64,000 nucleotides of DNA. It comes from Vicia villosa (Eukaryota; Streptophyta; Magnoliopsida; Fabales; Fabaceae). Every line of letters begins with the position of its first letter. The first letter of the stretch is position 1. Made by a program: the position numbers and the translations under genes. Positions 10,895-24,400 of this stretch are shown piece after piece. Location: assembly GCF_029867415.1 (NCBI RefSeq), contig NC_081181.1, forward strand, positions 70,590,144 through 70,654,143, written 5' to 3'. The notes below the pieces were generated by a model that saw only the letters and a list, made by a program, of their open reading frames with translations, was not told where the DNA came from and made no database searches.

Positions 10895-12044
10895 AACTTC
10901 ATTTTCTTCATTCAAGGGGGAAAAAAAAGGGAGAAACAAGAGGAGAGCACAACAACACACTCCAAAAGCATAGCATAAGTTTTATATTTTTCAAAAGTTT
11001 CAATAAACTTGTAAAAATCAAGGCTCATTCAAATAGCCACTTTCAATCAATTTCAATCACTCTATTCCACTCTTGGGACATCATAGAGTAAGTACAATGT
11101 AATTTTTAATATGTAGTAGTGTTAGGAGTTCATGAATTAAAAACTCCATATTTATGCATATTTTCAATTTCTCAAAAAAAAAGTTTTAATTTTAGTTTTA
11201 AGTTGATAAAATGTTTATTTAATTTTTAACATAAAAATATTTTATTTCTTTTCATAATTAATTTATTTCTCTTAATTAATTAGTAATTATGTAAATATTG
11301 CTTTTAATTATTTTCAACCAATCAAAAAACTCCAAAAATATTTTCCTTTTAGATTTAGGTTTATATTTTTATAATTTAATATTTGACATAAAAATATTTT
11401 ATTTTTATTTATAATTTATTTATTTTGCTTAATTAATTAGTAATTATGTATATATTTGCTTTCTTTTTAACTATTTCTAACCTATCAAAAAATTCCAAAA
11501 AAATAATTTCTTTTGTTAAATTAGGTTTATATATTATATACTAGTTTTATACATAATTAGATTTATTTTTATCATTAAGTTTAATTATTTGTATAATTAT
11601 TTGTTTAATTAGCTTGTTGATTAACTTAAAATCAATTCTAAAAAAAAATCATAAAAAATATTAAGTTTAATTTGTTTTATATTTATTTTTGTATATTATT
11701 TGATATTATTTCTTATCTTTTTCTTTGTCTTGAATTGGAATAAAGAAGATCAAACATGGAAGAGAATTGTATGCGGTTGATTTAAGACTTATGGAATTTT
11801 ATCGTGTAGTCGCTATGATTTTATCAAGCTTCTGATAAAGTTCCATTGAATTTAAATCCGAGAACATCCTTCACTCACCATCAATCTTTATTACTAACTT
11901 TGATAACATACTTGACAAGTTTCAAGATGGTTATCTTTAACATCTAACAATTAACTTTAAATTCCGCATTTTATTATATTGTTCTTTATATTTCTTGCTT
12001 TATACTTTATTTTATCATTCATATTATTTATGTTTCTGTCATTT

Positions 12045-12600
12045 TTTTTCTTTGTCCATTTGGACATATTATTTATGTTTCTGTCATTTTTTCTTTGTCC
12101 ACTTGGACATATTATTTATATTTCTGCTATTTTTTCTTTGTCCATTTGGACATATTATTTATGTTTCTGCTATTTTTTCTTTGTCCATTTGGACATATTA
12201 TTTATGTTTCTTCTATTTTTTCTTTGTCCATTTGGACATATTATTTATGTTTCTGTTATTTTTTCTTTGTCCATTTGGACATATTATTTATGTTTCTGTT
12301 ATTTTTTTCTTTGTCCATTTGGACATATTATTTATATTTCTGCTATTTTCTCTTTGTCCATTTGGACATATTATTTATGTTTCCGCTATTTTTTCTTTGT
12401 CCATTTGGACATATTATTTATGTTTCCGCTATTTTTTCTTTGTCCATTTGGACATATTATTTATGTTTCCGCTATTTTTCTTTGTCCATTTGGACATATT
12501 ATTTATGCTTCCGCTATTTTTTTTCTTTGTCCATTTGGACGCATTGTTTATGTTTCCGTTATTTTCTTTTTGTCCACTTGGACCATACTTTACTTTTATG
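12045..12600 (+). repeat. 43-bp minisatellite with a palindrome in each unit
   Basis: About 13 copies of a 43-bp unit (CTTTGTCCATTTGGACATAT then TATTTATGTTTCTGCTATTTTTT), with small length changes in the T run. Each unit contains TGTCCA-TT-TGGACA, a perfect inverted repeat. The unit has no stop in any forward frame, and because 43 is not a multiple of three the three frames give the same 43-residue hydrophobic repeat out of phase. The resulting long open frames (for example 11979-12806) are a by-product of the repeat, not evidence of a gene. Confidence 0.9.
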
Positions 12601-14559
12601 CTAAAACACTAATAAACAACAAAAATCTAAAAAAACGCTTAAGGTTCTCTCTTGGACTACTGGTTACTATCCCTAGCATTTTGGAGATTCGGACTTATGG
12701 ACTTAGTGCCTCTAGACCCTTATTCTGTTATTACTCTGTGGTTGTTCTGTCTGGCATTGGATTGTTGTTTGTTTGTGTATGCAGGTATTTCCTTGAAAGT
12801 CCTTGATGGTTAATTCCAAGGCATTGAGATAAGAATTTTATCCGAAAACAACCGTTACTCTGCCCGATTTTCATCAGAATTGTAATGTGCTTAATGCAAA
12901 GTGGTGCTAAAGATAATAAGTTCATCTGGATCCCCAAGTGGTAATGCGTCGGCCAACTGTTGGTTTCTTATTTTGGTTAGATCATTCTCTCCTTAAACTT
13001 TTATTTTAAGCACTAGGATAGCCTCTTCATCTCCTCCCACTTCTTAAATTTTCAAAATCTTCTCCCTTTTTCCAAAATCTTCTTATGTTTGTAAAACCTC
13101 TTTTAAAAATCTTTTCTTATAAAATACCTTTTGCCCTTAGTGGCTTTTCTTTCAAAGTTTAGACACGATTAAGTGTTGTAGTGAGTTGAGATACCCCACG
13201 ATTTTGAGATTGATTGATATAATGGAATCTTTTCCACGTGAAAGAGATAGTGTCATACTCGTTGATTTTAATCCGAGTAGGAGCCCTTCTTTCATTTGTG
13301 ATGCAAAGAATCTATTTGTTCTCATGATCAAGATCAATGGCTGAGTATTTCTCTCCGACGACGATAAAATGTTTATTCCTTTTTTTTAAAAAAACGTTTT
13401 CCCTTTTAAGCGGAACTACATTAGCTCCGACTTCTCCATTGCACCGAGGAGGTATGTAGGCACAAGGCTTAATGTCTTGCCGAGCTTATTTTAAAAATCA
13501 AACAAGAGAAAAAGTGATCTAAGCAAAACTAAGAGCCCATGGATAACCATGGATACAAAGGGTGCTTAAAACCTTCCCTTTGTATAACCAACCCCCCGAA
13601 CCCAAAATCTGTCAAAAGGTCTTTCCTGTTCTTTTATGCCTTTCCTTTTTTGGATAAAATAATAGTCGGTGGCGACTCTTGCAAAATATATAAAAAAAAG
13701 AAAGAGCAAGGAGTCAGTTCGCCTAAAAAAAACCGAGTTTACACATGCCTCATAAGTTATTTGTTAAGAAAACAATTTCTAATTAATAAGTATAAAGAAT
13801 TAACCAAAACATGAAATTCAAACACACAAAGTCAAAGGGGCCCCACAACTTTCACGTTCGGCCAATCGGATGCAGAGAGAGGAAGGGGCTCTGTTGACTG
13901 GCAAATTAACGTCGCACGCGTGTGGAAGGAAGAGGGAGATCTTTTGACCAGCCATTTACAGCACGACACCTTATCATCTTCTTCACCTTGCCCACGCGTA
14001 CCATTAGCTACGAATCGCCTGCGTCTTTGCTACGATTTCTTCTGCGATGTTTTGTAGCTAAAACTTGCAGACATTAAACTAAAAAAATAACACGTTAACT
14101 GGACAGAGAAAGTGCCCAGATTCACTATTCAAGGTGTGCCGAATCCATTAATGGCATCGTCTTTGGCTGAAACGGTCTGGAAGCACCATAACGAAGAACT
14201 TCTTCATCTTGCCCTAGCCATGGTGGCTTTTGATTCTGGCTCAAAAACTCATCAACGATGGCTCCATTCTCTTCTAAAATACATTACAAACTCAAGCTAA
14301 ACGTAAAATCTCACTGAAACATGATAGTTTATGAAATATAAAAAAAAGAAACATGCATGAATATAAAGCTTATAGAATACGAATTTTGGCACAATTATAT
14401 GCTACAATCCATCCAAACTTACTCTATAATCCTTTATGAGTTGAACAAAATGAGTATTTGTTTGTATCACGTATGCCCTAGTTCTTGGAGATTTTTGAAG
14501 GTTTAGAGCGTGTTCTTGAGGCAAGGATCTCGTCCCCTACTGCATGAATAGCTTCCACT

Positions 14560-14568
14560 ATTTATAAA
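14560..14568 (-). promoter_or_regulatory. LTR TATA box
   Basis: The minus strand reads TTTATAAAT within CACCTTTATAAATAGTGG. It corresponds in position to the TATA of the other two related LTRs. Confidence 0.5.
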
Positions 14569-15896
14569 GGTGAGAATTAGGGTTATAAACTTGAAGAGAA
14601 AGCCATGTTATTGGTGAGAGGAATATTGAGAAAATATTTGATTTTATTTGTATAAAATCTTACTAATTTTGAATCAATCTCATTCCAATATTTCCTTCCA
14701 CGTTTTCTTTAGCTTTATGAATCAATTAGGACCTTAAAAAAATTAATCACAATTTTGAAGGATTTTATTTGGTTTAATTTTGGATTTATATGAATAAATT
14801 CAAAATTAAAGGAAAATAAAAAACCTAACATGTTATGAATCATTTTATGGGCCCCCAAGGTGACTTTTGGATTGATCAAGAAATTTTTTAAAAAAAATTC
14901 TCACCATCATTTATCATTTAATTATGATTATATTTGGTTTTATTTGAATTTAAGTGATTTAATTCAAATAAAAAATAAATAAAATCAAGAGATAAAGCAT
15001 AATTGGTTAATGGGCCTCTTGTAGGCTTATAACCACGTGGGAGTTCCAAAAGTATAGGCCCATTGTTAAAAAGCCAAAATTCCTCACTTAGGGTTTTGTA
15101 ATTTTCTTAAAATTTGACCAACTTTTGAGCGTCATATCTCCCTCAATTTTTATCATATGAACATGTTCTAGGACTTTTTAGAAAGCTTAAAGAGTCCTCT
15201 AAAACATCCTTTTGGTTTCATCTCAATTGAGCTTACCATGTTCAAGTTATGAGTTTTGACCCAAAAGGTGTTTTTGTTGACCTTCAAAAATAGCCTATAA
15301 TCTTTTGATCCATATCTCTCAAATGAAGCATTTTTAGACTTGGCCAATGAGAGATAAAGTTGTAGAGAATTCAATTTCCTTCAAAATGAGCTTTGGATGG
15401 GAAATTTATGATGTTCCATGTGAAAGTTATGGCTGGTCAAAGTTCAGTTGACTTTTAGTCCAAAAACCCTAATTTAGAAACTATAAGTTTTGTTGATTTC
15501 TGAACTTTCCGTGATGAATCATGATCAATCCTTCATCAAATGATGAATGATAATTCCAAATATCGATGTTGACCAAAAATCAGGAGTTTTGACTGTGATT
15601 TGACCATAGGTTGACTTTTAGGTCAACCAATCGATTATTGATCGTTTGGGCCATTGAATGAGCAATCTTTTGAATCAGGGTTTGAAACTTGGCATGAGGA
15701 TACTTTGAATCATATGAGAGACCATGGAATTCACTTGAGGTATCAGAAGTTCAAATTCCTTGATTAAATCAGAAACCCTAATTTTGGATCTTGTGCTTAG
15801 GAGAAGAGTGAACTTGCACTGTCTTGAGCAATTGCAAGTCAGGTGAGTAAAAACATCTTGGAATATGACGGGTAAATTTTAGGGTATGACAGCACA

Positions 15897-16414
15897 CACT
15901 GAAGAGATTCATGTTGAAGGCATGGAATTTTATTCAATTACCAGATCTTTTCTATCATGATGATGGATATTTTATCCTTCGATTCAAGACACATGATGAT
16001 ATGGATGATGTGCTTATGAGAGGTACTTACACCATCCACAACATTCTGATGCTGCTGCGTGAATGGAGGCCTGATTTCAATCTCCAGAAGGACCTATCGC
16101 ACCCTACCTATTTGGATCAAACTTCCGCAATTGCCTCTGCACCTATGGGGAGCCACAAGTTTGAACAAGATAGGTAGTGCCATTGGTATACCGCTAGTCA
16201 CAGATGAATGCACCATGCATAGATTAAGAGTGTCATATGCAAGAATTTTGGTAGAAATTGACATCACACAGAAGCTGCTTGATGAAATTACCATCACTGA
16301 TAATGAAGGTAGAAAGAGAAAGCAGGCCATTGAGTATGAATGGAGACCTAAATTTTGCGAGAGATGCCAGAAGATTGGACACCAATGTGAGAATATAGTC
16401 CAACAGAAGATATA
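15897..16414 (+). pseudogene. L1-type LINE: ORF1 C-terminus
   Basis: Continues the ORF1 frame cut at 7665. KRFMLKAWNFIQLPDLFYHD and GYFILRFKTHDDMDDVLMRG are the DUF4283 core. A frameshift near 16095 moves the frame to RTLPIWIKLPQLPLHLWG, followed by EYEWRPKFCERCQKIGHQCE, the zinc-knuckle region. The frame ends at 16412-16414. The TAG at 7614 and the frameshift both disable ORF1. The spacer to ORF2 (16415-16684) encodes acidic and polar residues in broken frames, as in the ORF1 tail of relatives. Confidence 0.85.
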
Positions 16415-16684
16415 GAAGTCAAAGAAAAAGAAGGATGAAGTTGAAAAACCAGGGCACAATAGATCAGAGATAGCACAACCAGAGACTAGTGGAGTGAAAG
16501 ATCATACTGAGAATCTCAAGATGACAGAGGATGAAGAATGACTCTGGACACCTGTGAGTAAAGCAGCTCGTGATAGAGGTAAGGGCACTTTGCAAACTGG
16601 TTCATCTGCTAGTTTACAATGTATTAATGGTTTTGGGGCTTTGAGGGATTTGAATGGCTCACAAAATCCCTATGATAGAGGACC

Positions 16685-19204
16685 ATGTTAGCGACTTGGA
16701 ATATTCGGGGGCTAAACAAAGTTGGTAAGCTTAGGGAGATTAGCTCCCATCTCCTAAAGCTGCAGCCTGATATTATAGTTTTGATAGAAACCAGGGTAAA
16801 GGAAAATAAAGCTCCTATGATAAGAAATAAGCTTGACTTTAAAGGTAACTACATTGACAACTATTGCCACCATGGTAATGGGAGGTTGTGGGTTGAGTGG
16901 AATCCTAATAAAGTTAATGTGAGACATGTTAGTAGCTCGAGCCAGTTTATTCATTGTGGTGTGTATGCTATTGATGAAACTTTTAATTTCTAGATGAATG
17001 CCATATATGCTCATAATGAGCTGACACATAGGAAGAGACTTTGGAAGTATTTGGAAGATATTCACAAGAATCAAACAGGACCTTGGTGTACTGTTGGAGA
17101 TTTTAACAATGTGATGTCAAGCCAGGACAGGATTGGAGGAAACATTGTTACTGAAACAGAGTATGAGGATCTTCAAGCTATGATGGAGACTACTGGTTTA
17201 GGTGAAATGGATAGCAAGGGTGAATTCTTTACCTGGACAAACAAGCAAGCTAATAATCCCATTTACTCTCGTATTGACAGGTTGTTAGCTAATGCTGAAT
17301 GGTTCCATATAAATAGTCAAGTTACTCTCACTATCCTCCCTCCTCATGTATCAGATCATGCAATGTTATATTTGCCTACTCCTAAAGCTCCTTGTGGTAA
17401 GAGGCCGTTTAGATTAAAAAATTACTGGGTTGATGCTATAGGCTATATGGAGCGTGTTGAAAGAAACTGGAATCAGCCTGCTCGAGGGACCCCTATGCAA
17501 AAACTCTGGTTAAAGCTTGAGAGACTAAAACCTGACTTGTTGAAGCTGCAGAAACAAACTAATGACATTCAGAATAAGAAGAACAAGGCAAGGGAACTGT
17601 TGGACCAGGCTTATGAAGAACTTAGGTGTCATAAGATGGATCCTAACATTATTGCTTTGGTCAAGACCATGACTGAGGATGTGCTCTATTGGAATGAGAT
17701 GGAGGAAAAAATGCTACAACAAAGAAATAAAATAGACTGGATCAGATTAGGAGATGGCAACAATGCCTATTTCCATGCTTGTCTCAAATCTAAACAAAGC
17801 TCCCAAAGAATGACTGTTATTCCAAAAGATGATGGAACTCTTATTACCACTCAAGCTGACATTACACATGAGGTGCATTGTTTTTACAAAAATCTTATGG
17901 GAAAGGAAAGTACTGGTCTCCACCAAGTTGATATTGAAGCTTTAAGAGCAGGCAGTCAACTTAATCAGGAGCAGAGAGAAATTCTAGTCAGTGAGGTCAC
18001 AGTTGCTGAGATTGATAAAGCTTTACAAGGAATTGGTGATTTAAAGTCTCCTGGTGTTGATGGATATGGTTCCAAATTTTTCAAATCTTGTTGGCATATC
18101 ATAAAGGATGATGTGATTGGGGCAGTGCATGAATTCTTTGAGCATGATAGACTATTCTTGCCATTTAATCAGACTGCAGTTACTCTGGTGCCTAAGACTA
18201 AAGGAGTGTCAAAGATTACAGGCCTATTGCTGGATGAACAACATTCTATAAAATCATATCAAAGATTCTCACTAACAGGTTGGGCAAGATTTTGAAAAGT
18301 ATTATTCATTTATCCCAGGCAGCTTTCATCCCTGGTCAGGTCATTCATCATCATATAATGTTAGCTTATGAATTAATCAGAGGGTATAGTAGGAAAGGTG
18401 GACCTCCTAGGGTTATGATTCAGTTGGACCTACAAAAGGCCTATGACATGGTAGATTGGCATGCCCTGGAAACTGTGTTGAGAGAGCTTGGTATACCTTG
18501 TAGATTTATCCATTGGATTATGCTGGTGGTCAGGATTGTTACATATAGATTCAGGTTTTATGGTGCATTCACAATTGAGATGCAGGCCAAAAGAGGGGTC
18601 AGACAAGGAGACCCCATATCTCCACTTCTTTTTGTTGTAATGATGGAATACCTGAACAAATTGATGGCTAAAATGCATAAGGAACCAGTTTTCAAACACC
18701 ATCCAAAATGTGATAAATTGGAAATCACACACCTCTCTTTTGCTAATGATGTGCTCATGTTTTACATGGGTGATGTAGTCTCTATTGAGATGATGATGAA
18801 AGTTCTGCATACATTTGCTGACTCTACAGGGTTGATTGTGAATCCAAGGAAATGCAAAGTCTTCTTTGGTGGAATGGATGAAGACACTAGAAGAAGGATA
18901 ACTGATCTCACTACTTATGATGAAGGCCTGCTCCCATTCAGGTACTTAGGGGTTCCACTCACCACTAGAAAACTGAATATCAAACATTATCTCCCTCTCA
19001 TTGATAAAATTCTGGCTAAACTGAAACATTGGTCATCTAGATTACTGAGTATGGCAAATAGAATACAACTAGTTAAAACTACTATCACTGCTATTGCACA
19101 ATTTTGGATGCATTGTCTTCCTCTCCCCAAGACTGTCATCAAGAAGATAGATAGTATTTGTAGAAGTTTTGTGTGGATTGGGAAAGCAACTGTCAGCAAG
19201 AAGA
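16685..19204 (+). pseudogene. L1-type LINE: ORF2 endonuclease and reverse transcriptase
   Basis: Starts MLATWNIRGLNKVGKLREIS, the APE-type endonuclease N-terminus, with IETRVKEN (catalytic Glu). TAG at 16991-16993 falls between FNF and MNAIYAHN, where relatives have Trp. The frame continues with VGDFNNVMSSQDRIGG, YSRIDRLL and SDHAML endonuclease motifs, then reverse transcriptase: LKSPGVDGYGSKFF, AAFIPGQVIHHHIM, QLDLQKAYDMVDW, RGVRQGDPISPLLF. A frameshift at about 18215 separates the upstream part from the frame open at 18280. The catalytic FADD box reads FAND, losing one aspartate, so the enzyme would be dead even if the frame were whole. It is cut at 19204 by the tandem LTR array and continues at 37289. 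Confidence 0.9.
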
Positions 19205-21434
19205 TGTAACACCCTTCTAAACCCCGCGGAAATTAATAAAATAATTCAGAGTAAAACATGAAAACAAGGGTGCCACAATTCAATTTAAAACAAATCATCA
19301 TAAATCAATTGTCATGCTTCACTTAGGGGAAAATCATCCATTTAACAAAATCATGTTTCTATACAGCGGAACATATAATCAACAGATAAGCATAACATCA
19401 TCTATGCAATATCTCACAAAATTACTCCAATAACAACAAAATAGAGTATCATCATAAACTCTAAACTAACGTTCCCCCAGTGTTACAACATCAGAGCATG
19501 ACACCGACGCTATACTAAACAATTGACTCATGAGCTAATCCTCACCGAGCCAAAAGCCGCTACTCGCCAATCTGAAATCATCAAAGTAAGGGTGAGTCTC
19601 ATTCACAATTAACAAATGTTATCGAATCATAAACAATAACACATCATAGTCACATTATTCATCCAATTTCGTTATATTCAGATTGTCAGGAAGTACGCAT
19701 CAACACATAACAACAAATAGAATACACTACCAAGAGACTACACCATAATTCATCCAAACAAATCATAACCATTACACATTCATCACATATTATAACATTG
19801 GACAATCTTCCATTCATGTTATAATAACACAAGTAGCCTAATGCAAATGCAACTATATGCATGTGGTACCAAAATCTGGGATAACCCAACTCACCGATCC
19901 ACCATCGTCAAGGATACGGCAACACCCACTCACTAATTCCACACAATGGGAATTAGCTACCACTGATCCACCATCGTCAAGGATCAGCCACATAATGATT
20001 ATGAAATGCATGTATCAACCATAACATGCTCATCATCCACATAAACCATCCAAATGTCATAATCATCAACCAACACAATAATCAATAGCCACACACAATT
20101 ATGCTATTTCTCAACCATAATAAAATACATATTTTACACCAACAATATATGTATAACAAACACCAATTACAACCACAACATCATAACAGGTAAATCATTC
20201 ATTAATGTACTTGTACGCATAAACCACCACACAGTGCAACAACAATAACACCTCTCACAATCGTGTACCAAGTACAACAAATCAACCCAACAACAACAGA
20301 GTATTTACATCATCATTCATCAAAACACATGATAATCATATTTACCATGAACAACACCCATTTGCACAATTAACAGAAGCAACCACATTATCACAACATA
20401 CATCATTGCACATATTCAATTATGCACACAACAACCATTGCACCTCATCAGCTATGCAAAACCAGAATAAACCACATTTGAAGAAAATGATACTTTTTAA
20501 AATAAAATCAAGTTGTTATTGTTTTATTCGTTTCATATGGTAGAACATTCAATTTAAGGAACAACGCCCAAAACGGCGTCTAAAACTGACTTACGGTTTG
20601 AAAGTTATACATCTTTAACTTTTTACAAGAAAACAGTTATCGCTACAGCACGCGGCGCAACCAACGTTCGCGGCGCGACCTGAAGCATACAAACACGTTC
20701 GCGGCGCCAACCTATGCACGCGGCGCGATGCGAGAAAAGAATTACGCCTTCGCGGCGCGCACCTACCTTCGCGGCGCGAACTGGCAAAAGTCAGAGCTTT
20801 CATCGCATTTGACAGCATTACGAGATTTACCCCAAAATCCCCAAAACCAAACCAAGTTATGTTATGAACCTCAAATACCACCATATCAGCCACATACATG
20901 TTATAACACAAATATAACACCCAAAGAGGATCATTCAATCATCATAACAGCCATATAATCATACAATTCATCACGTCAAACAATTCCCATCAAGATCATC
21001 CCAAAACCCCAACCTAACATATAACCAATTGACACAAACAATGCATCTAAATCAGTCCCATCATCTATAATACGATAAAAGGTATTAACCGGAAGAGTCC
21101 CCCCTTACCTTAGCCAAAGATCTTGATTAGCCCTCTTCCTCTTCTGTTCCTCTTTCACGTATCAGCTTTCCCATCTCTCATCTCCTCTGCTCTGCTTTTC
21201 ACGTTCCTTTTTCCTTTTTCCCAATTTTTCCCTATTTCCTTTATTTTATGAAAACATAAAATAATTAGTAATGGGCTTACTCACTTAGCACCCCCATACT
21301 ACTAATCTCACCACTCCAGCCCAATAACCTCTTTTTCCACAATTCTTCAATTAAATCCAATCAAATGCCAAATAATTTCAAATAAATAATTTAATTCCAA
21401 ATTAAATCAATTAATGAAAATATGGGGTGTTACA
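19205..21434 (-). mobile_element. array LTR 1 (3'-most on the minus strand)
   Basis: 2230-bp LTR with inverted ends TGTAACACC/GGTGTTACA. It carries six CGCGGCGC words at 20651-20777. Open frames inside (for example 20615-20938 minus, 20728-20958 plus) overlap each other and the word island and are not credible genes. Confidence 0.9.
20651..20777 (-). repeat. CGCGGCGC word island in the array LTR
   Basis: Six exact CGCGGCGC words start at 20651, 20669, 20700, 20719, 20751 and 20770, with spacings 18, 31, 19, 32, 19: pairs about 18-19 bp apart repeating every ~50 bp. This is a GC-rich CpG island in an otherwise CpG-poor AT-rich LTR. The same island recurs at +5283, +10566 and +15849. Confidence 0.9.
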
Positions 21435-24400
21435 ACTCTCCCCCACTAAAAGAGTTTTCGTCCTCGAAAACATACCTCAAGTAACCAGCTCGTATAAGAG
21501 TCCTCCACCTGACTCTCCAGCTCCCAATTAACATTACCATCGGTCAATCCTCAAAATCCATCTGACATAACCAACAGGAAACATGTTTCATACATTCAAA
21601 TCCCAATTCTTACGTCGCATTTGACTATCCAAACGTATACCACTCGCTATAGCTCCAAAAGGTTAACAACCTATACAATACGCTCAACAGCCGAGTAATA
21701 CAATTACACGATCTATAGTATGATCGCACGGATCAACACTGCAGTAATGCATACCATCTACCAACATACCAAACTTAGACATACTCTTCCATCTGAGCGA
21801 TAAAATAATACTTACACTTTTCACCAACCGCTTCCTTCAAGAAACTCAATACTCATATTTCTATACCATTGAATTCCAATTATCTGACCCCTCTTAAATC
21901 ACACCAGCAATTATCCAACACATTACATTCCGCTTTTTCCGCACTACTCTGACTACTCATCACAATCATCTATATCAATTAGATTTCTGAGTTTTACCTG
22001 ATTCCGACTCTCTTTACTCATTCGTTTCAAGAATCATTCTTCATCATTCATGGTACTAATCTACCACTTAGAAATCCTTACTCGCATCCAATGAAAACCA
22101 ATTCCTGATTTACTTCCTCTATTTAAACATCCTAACCATCAGAATAAGTACACACAAGTAATTATTCAAAAGAGTTATAATTCTTCGACACGACATCCTT
22201 ACATCCACTGGATCCTAAATCCAACTTATAGATCAAGACATATTCTCTATGTAGGCTTCCGACATATTAATTCCTTACTTCCCGCGAGTAGTACTCATAA
22301 CATACTCCACATCACACTTTCGCTGCGCGACTCTGATTACCCGTCTTAAGTCATCATCCACCATGTTGCACTCTTTCATATTCACTTCTTCATAAGTTCA
22401 CACAACATAGTGAGTGATTATTCTCACGGCTTAGTATTCATCACATCTTATACCATTAAGGTAACAAAACAAGTTCATCTCATTTATATGATTTCCGTCT
22501 ACTACCAACAAGAGATTAAGGGTGATCAAGTCCTAAATTTGTCAATATTAGTCGAAAATCATATTTAAGCATAAACCGTCGTTACTACATAATAGTGTCC
22601 CTTTCCGAGTTTGCACCCAAACTCATTAACATCGTCATAGTTCAATAATCCACTACGGTGTCCTTCTTCTAGAATATTCTTCCGAAGCTCAAAACATCAG
22701 TTACAAAAATCCAATCACTCAACCTCATTATACTATTCCCGTCGATTCTGAATTCACCGCCTTTACCTTGGTAATTCAAAGTCAACCTATCGATCAACTC
22801 AACATCATCTTTCTAATCTTCTCTAATCTCGTTAAGAATACCACTAGTCATCTTCTAGCATACTCAATCTAACACTATTAGGATCACCTTCACATACCAA
22901 CTCAAGTCTCTAAATTGTCCAATTAAATCCAACTCATTCATCCTTAGCACCGACATTTTAAAGACTTCTTACGCAACACAATAGCACAACATTCATAACT
23001 TGTGGTTTTAATCCAAATTCCATGACATCCTTCACGTCCAAATATCATTCTACTCGGAATCTCAACGAAGTCTTCCTCAGATCAATAGGTGTCATAAATC
23101 TTCTAAAATTCTCCTTTTATACTTATCGTTACTTTGCCATCACAAATACGATTCCAAGAGTTCTAAAGTTTATCCCATCTTTACCACTAATTCACTTTTC
23201 ACTAAAATCCATCGGTATTCAAATCATCTTTGTGACCGAACATCTCATCGACTTATTCATCAACAACATGTTCTACTCCACGTCGTTTCAAACAATCACG
23301 GTAGTAGGCATTCCTATTCAACCAGTTTCACGCTTCCTTAACCGACTCCACAATATCTCCTTATAGGATCAATCTACTGTATTTATAACTCTCCCATAAG
23401 GTAGAACATAATCTCTCCTCTTCGTAGGTTCAAACGGCACATTAATCCGACGCTCGAAACTCAAGATATGAATTTTCCAATCATTGCCCGAAAATGCAAC
23501 ACTGACATCATGCAGCGACACTCTATACGATATATCCAAAACTCCTCAATTTGTAAATTCAATTCTTAAAATTACTTCTCAAAAAACCTTCCAAGTATTC
23601 CTTCAATCCATTCAACACTGACACTGACATCCCGTGCAGTACCAATAAACAAGTCTAGTTATAAGAACAAGAGTAACCGTAACTTCACCTCTTTCCAACG
23701 TCATCCTGTCACAATTAATTATGTTACAGCTGCTCCAACCATTTTTATAACAAAGTTCATCTCGTTAGCTTTCCGACGCTTCAAACGGAACTCAAATCGG
23801 ATGTCCAGAACTCCAGTTATGAATTTTCGAAGTTCCGCAGCTATTAAGCAATTTTCCTGCGTTTTGCTTACGAAAATCTCTCTCCAAAACTCATTCTCTT
23901 CAACTCTATCACATTCCAAACAGCCCCTTATCATATCTCTTTAATTCCAAACATCATTATAACTTGAGCAACACTTCCCATCGCCGAAGTGCGATTTCTG
24001 GAACATTACGATAGCAATCCTCTTCGCAAACTTGCAGCTGGACCTCTTATGAGTCGTAAGGCTACTCAACTGACAGCTTCGCAGCACACCAGCAGAGCTG
24101 ACACATTGCAACTTTCCAATTTCCTTCTTTTACAATAATTGTCAATTACCTCTAATCATATTCCTTCAAGATGTTCCAACTCAATTCCCAGTGAAGTCTT
24201 AATTCCAAGTCACCTTCAATTCGGAAAACAACAAACTCCGACAACGCTCGCACTGTTGCCAACAACAGCCTACTGAATCAATCTTCTTGCAACTGAAACA
24301 TAACCAAGAAGCGAAGCTTCTCCCCCACTTGTTTCAATCCAACACCTGCAACAAACAACCAAGTACCGACAGTGATTCACTCACATGTCGCGTACCAAGG

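Larger units (their letters stand above)
9455..13743 (+). mobile_element. second Ogre-like solo LTR nested in opposite orientation
   Basis: Starts TGTTGCACCCCAATTTTTG and ends ...CCGAGTTTACA. CATGC at 9450-9454 and 13744-13748 is an exact 5-bp target duplication. Length is 4289 bp. It holds a TATA box at 10886, a 43-bp minisatellite at about 12045-12600, and the terminal segment shared with the host LTR. A second LTR-like start (TGTTATACCCCAAAATTTGC) occurs 61 bp inside, at 9516, and it is from there that it matches the LTR at 1-3202. Confidence 0.8.
7666..15891 (-). mobile_element. Ogre-like solo LTR, itself interrupted
   Basis: On the minus strand the LTR begins TGTCATACCCTAAAATTTAC at 15891 and ends ...CCGTATTACA at 7666. 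It is flanked by GCACG (7661-7665) and GCACA (15892-15896), a 5-bp target duplication with one change compatible with CpG decay. Removing the nested LTR leaves about 3.93 kb (7666-9454 plus 13749-15891). Near its end (about 7700-7860) it shares GTCGGTGGCGACTCTTGC and about 150 bp upstream of it, inverted, with the end of the nested LTR. No internal coding region remains, so it is a solo LTR left by LTR-LTR recombination. Confidence 0.8.

Noticed and set aside
12045..12600. CRISPR-like regular repeat
   Set aside because: Units are directly adjacent without unique spacers, and the DNA is plant nuclear.
11979..12806. 275-codon frame and two overlapping long frames
   Set aside because: Produced by a stop-free 43-bp minisatellite read in three phases; repetitive and hydrophobic, with no gene signature.
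14112..14300. 62-aa plus-strand frame in the solo LTR
   Set aside because: No motif, lies antisense in LTR sequence, and is of chance length.
18430..18810. 126-aa minus-strand frame
   Set aside because: Antisense shadow of the LINE reverse transcriptase.
20615..20958. 107-aa minus and 76-aa plus frames, repeated every 5283 bp
   Set aside because: They overlap on opposite strands across the CGCGGCGC island of an LTR; being repeated four times only reflects the array.
23022..23366. 114-aa plus-strand frame in the array internal region
   Set aside because: Opposite in strand to the element and without recognisable motifs; it recurs only because the unit is repeated.
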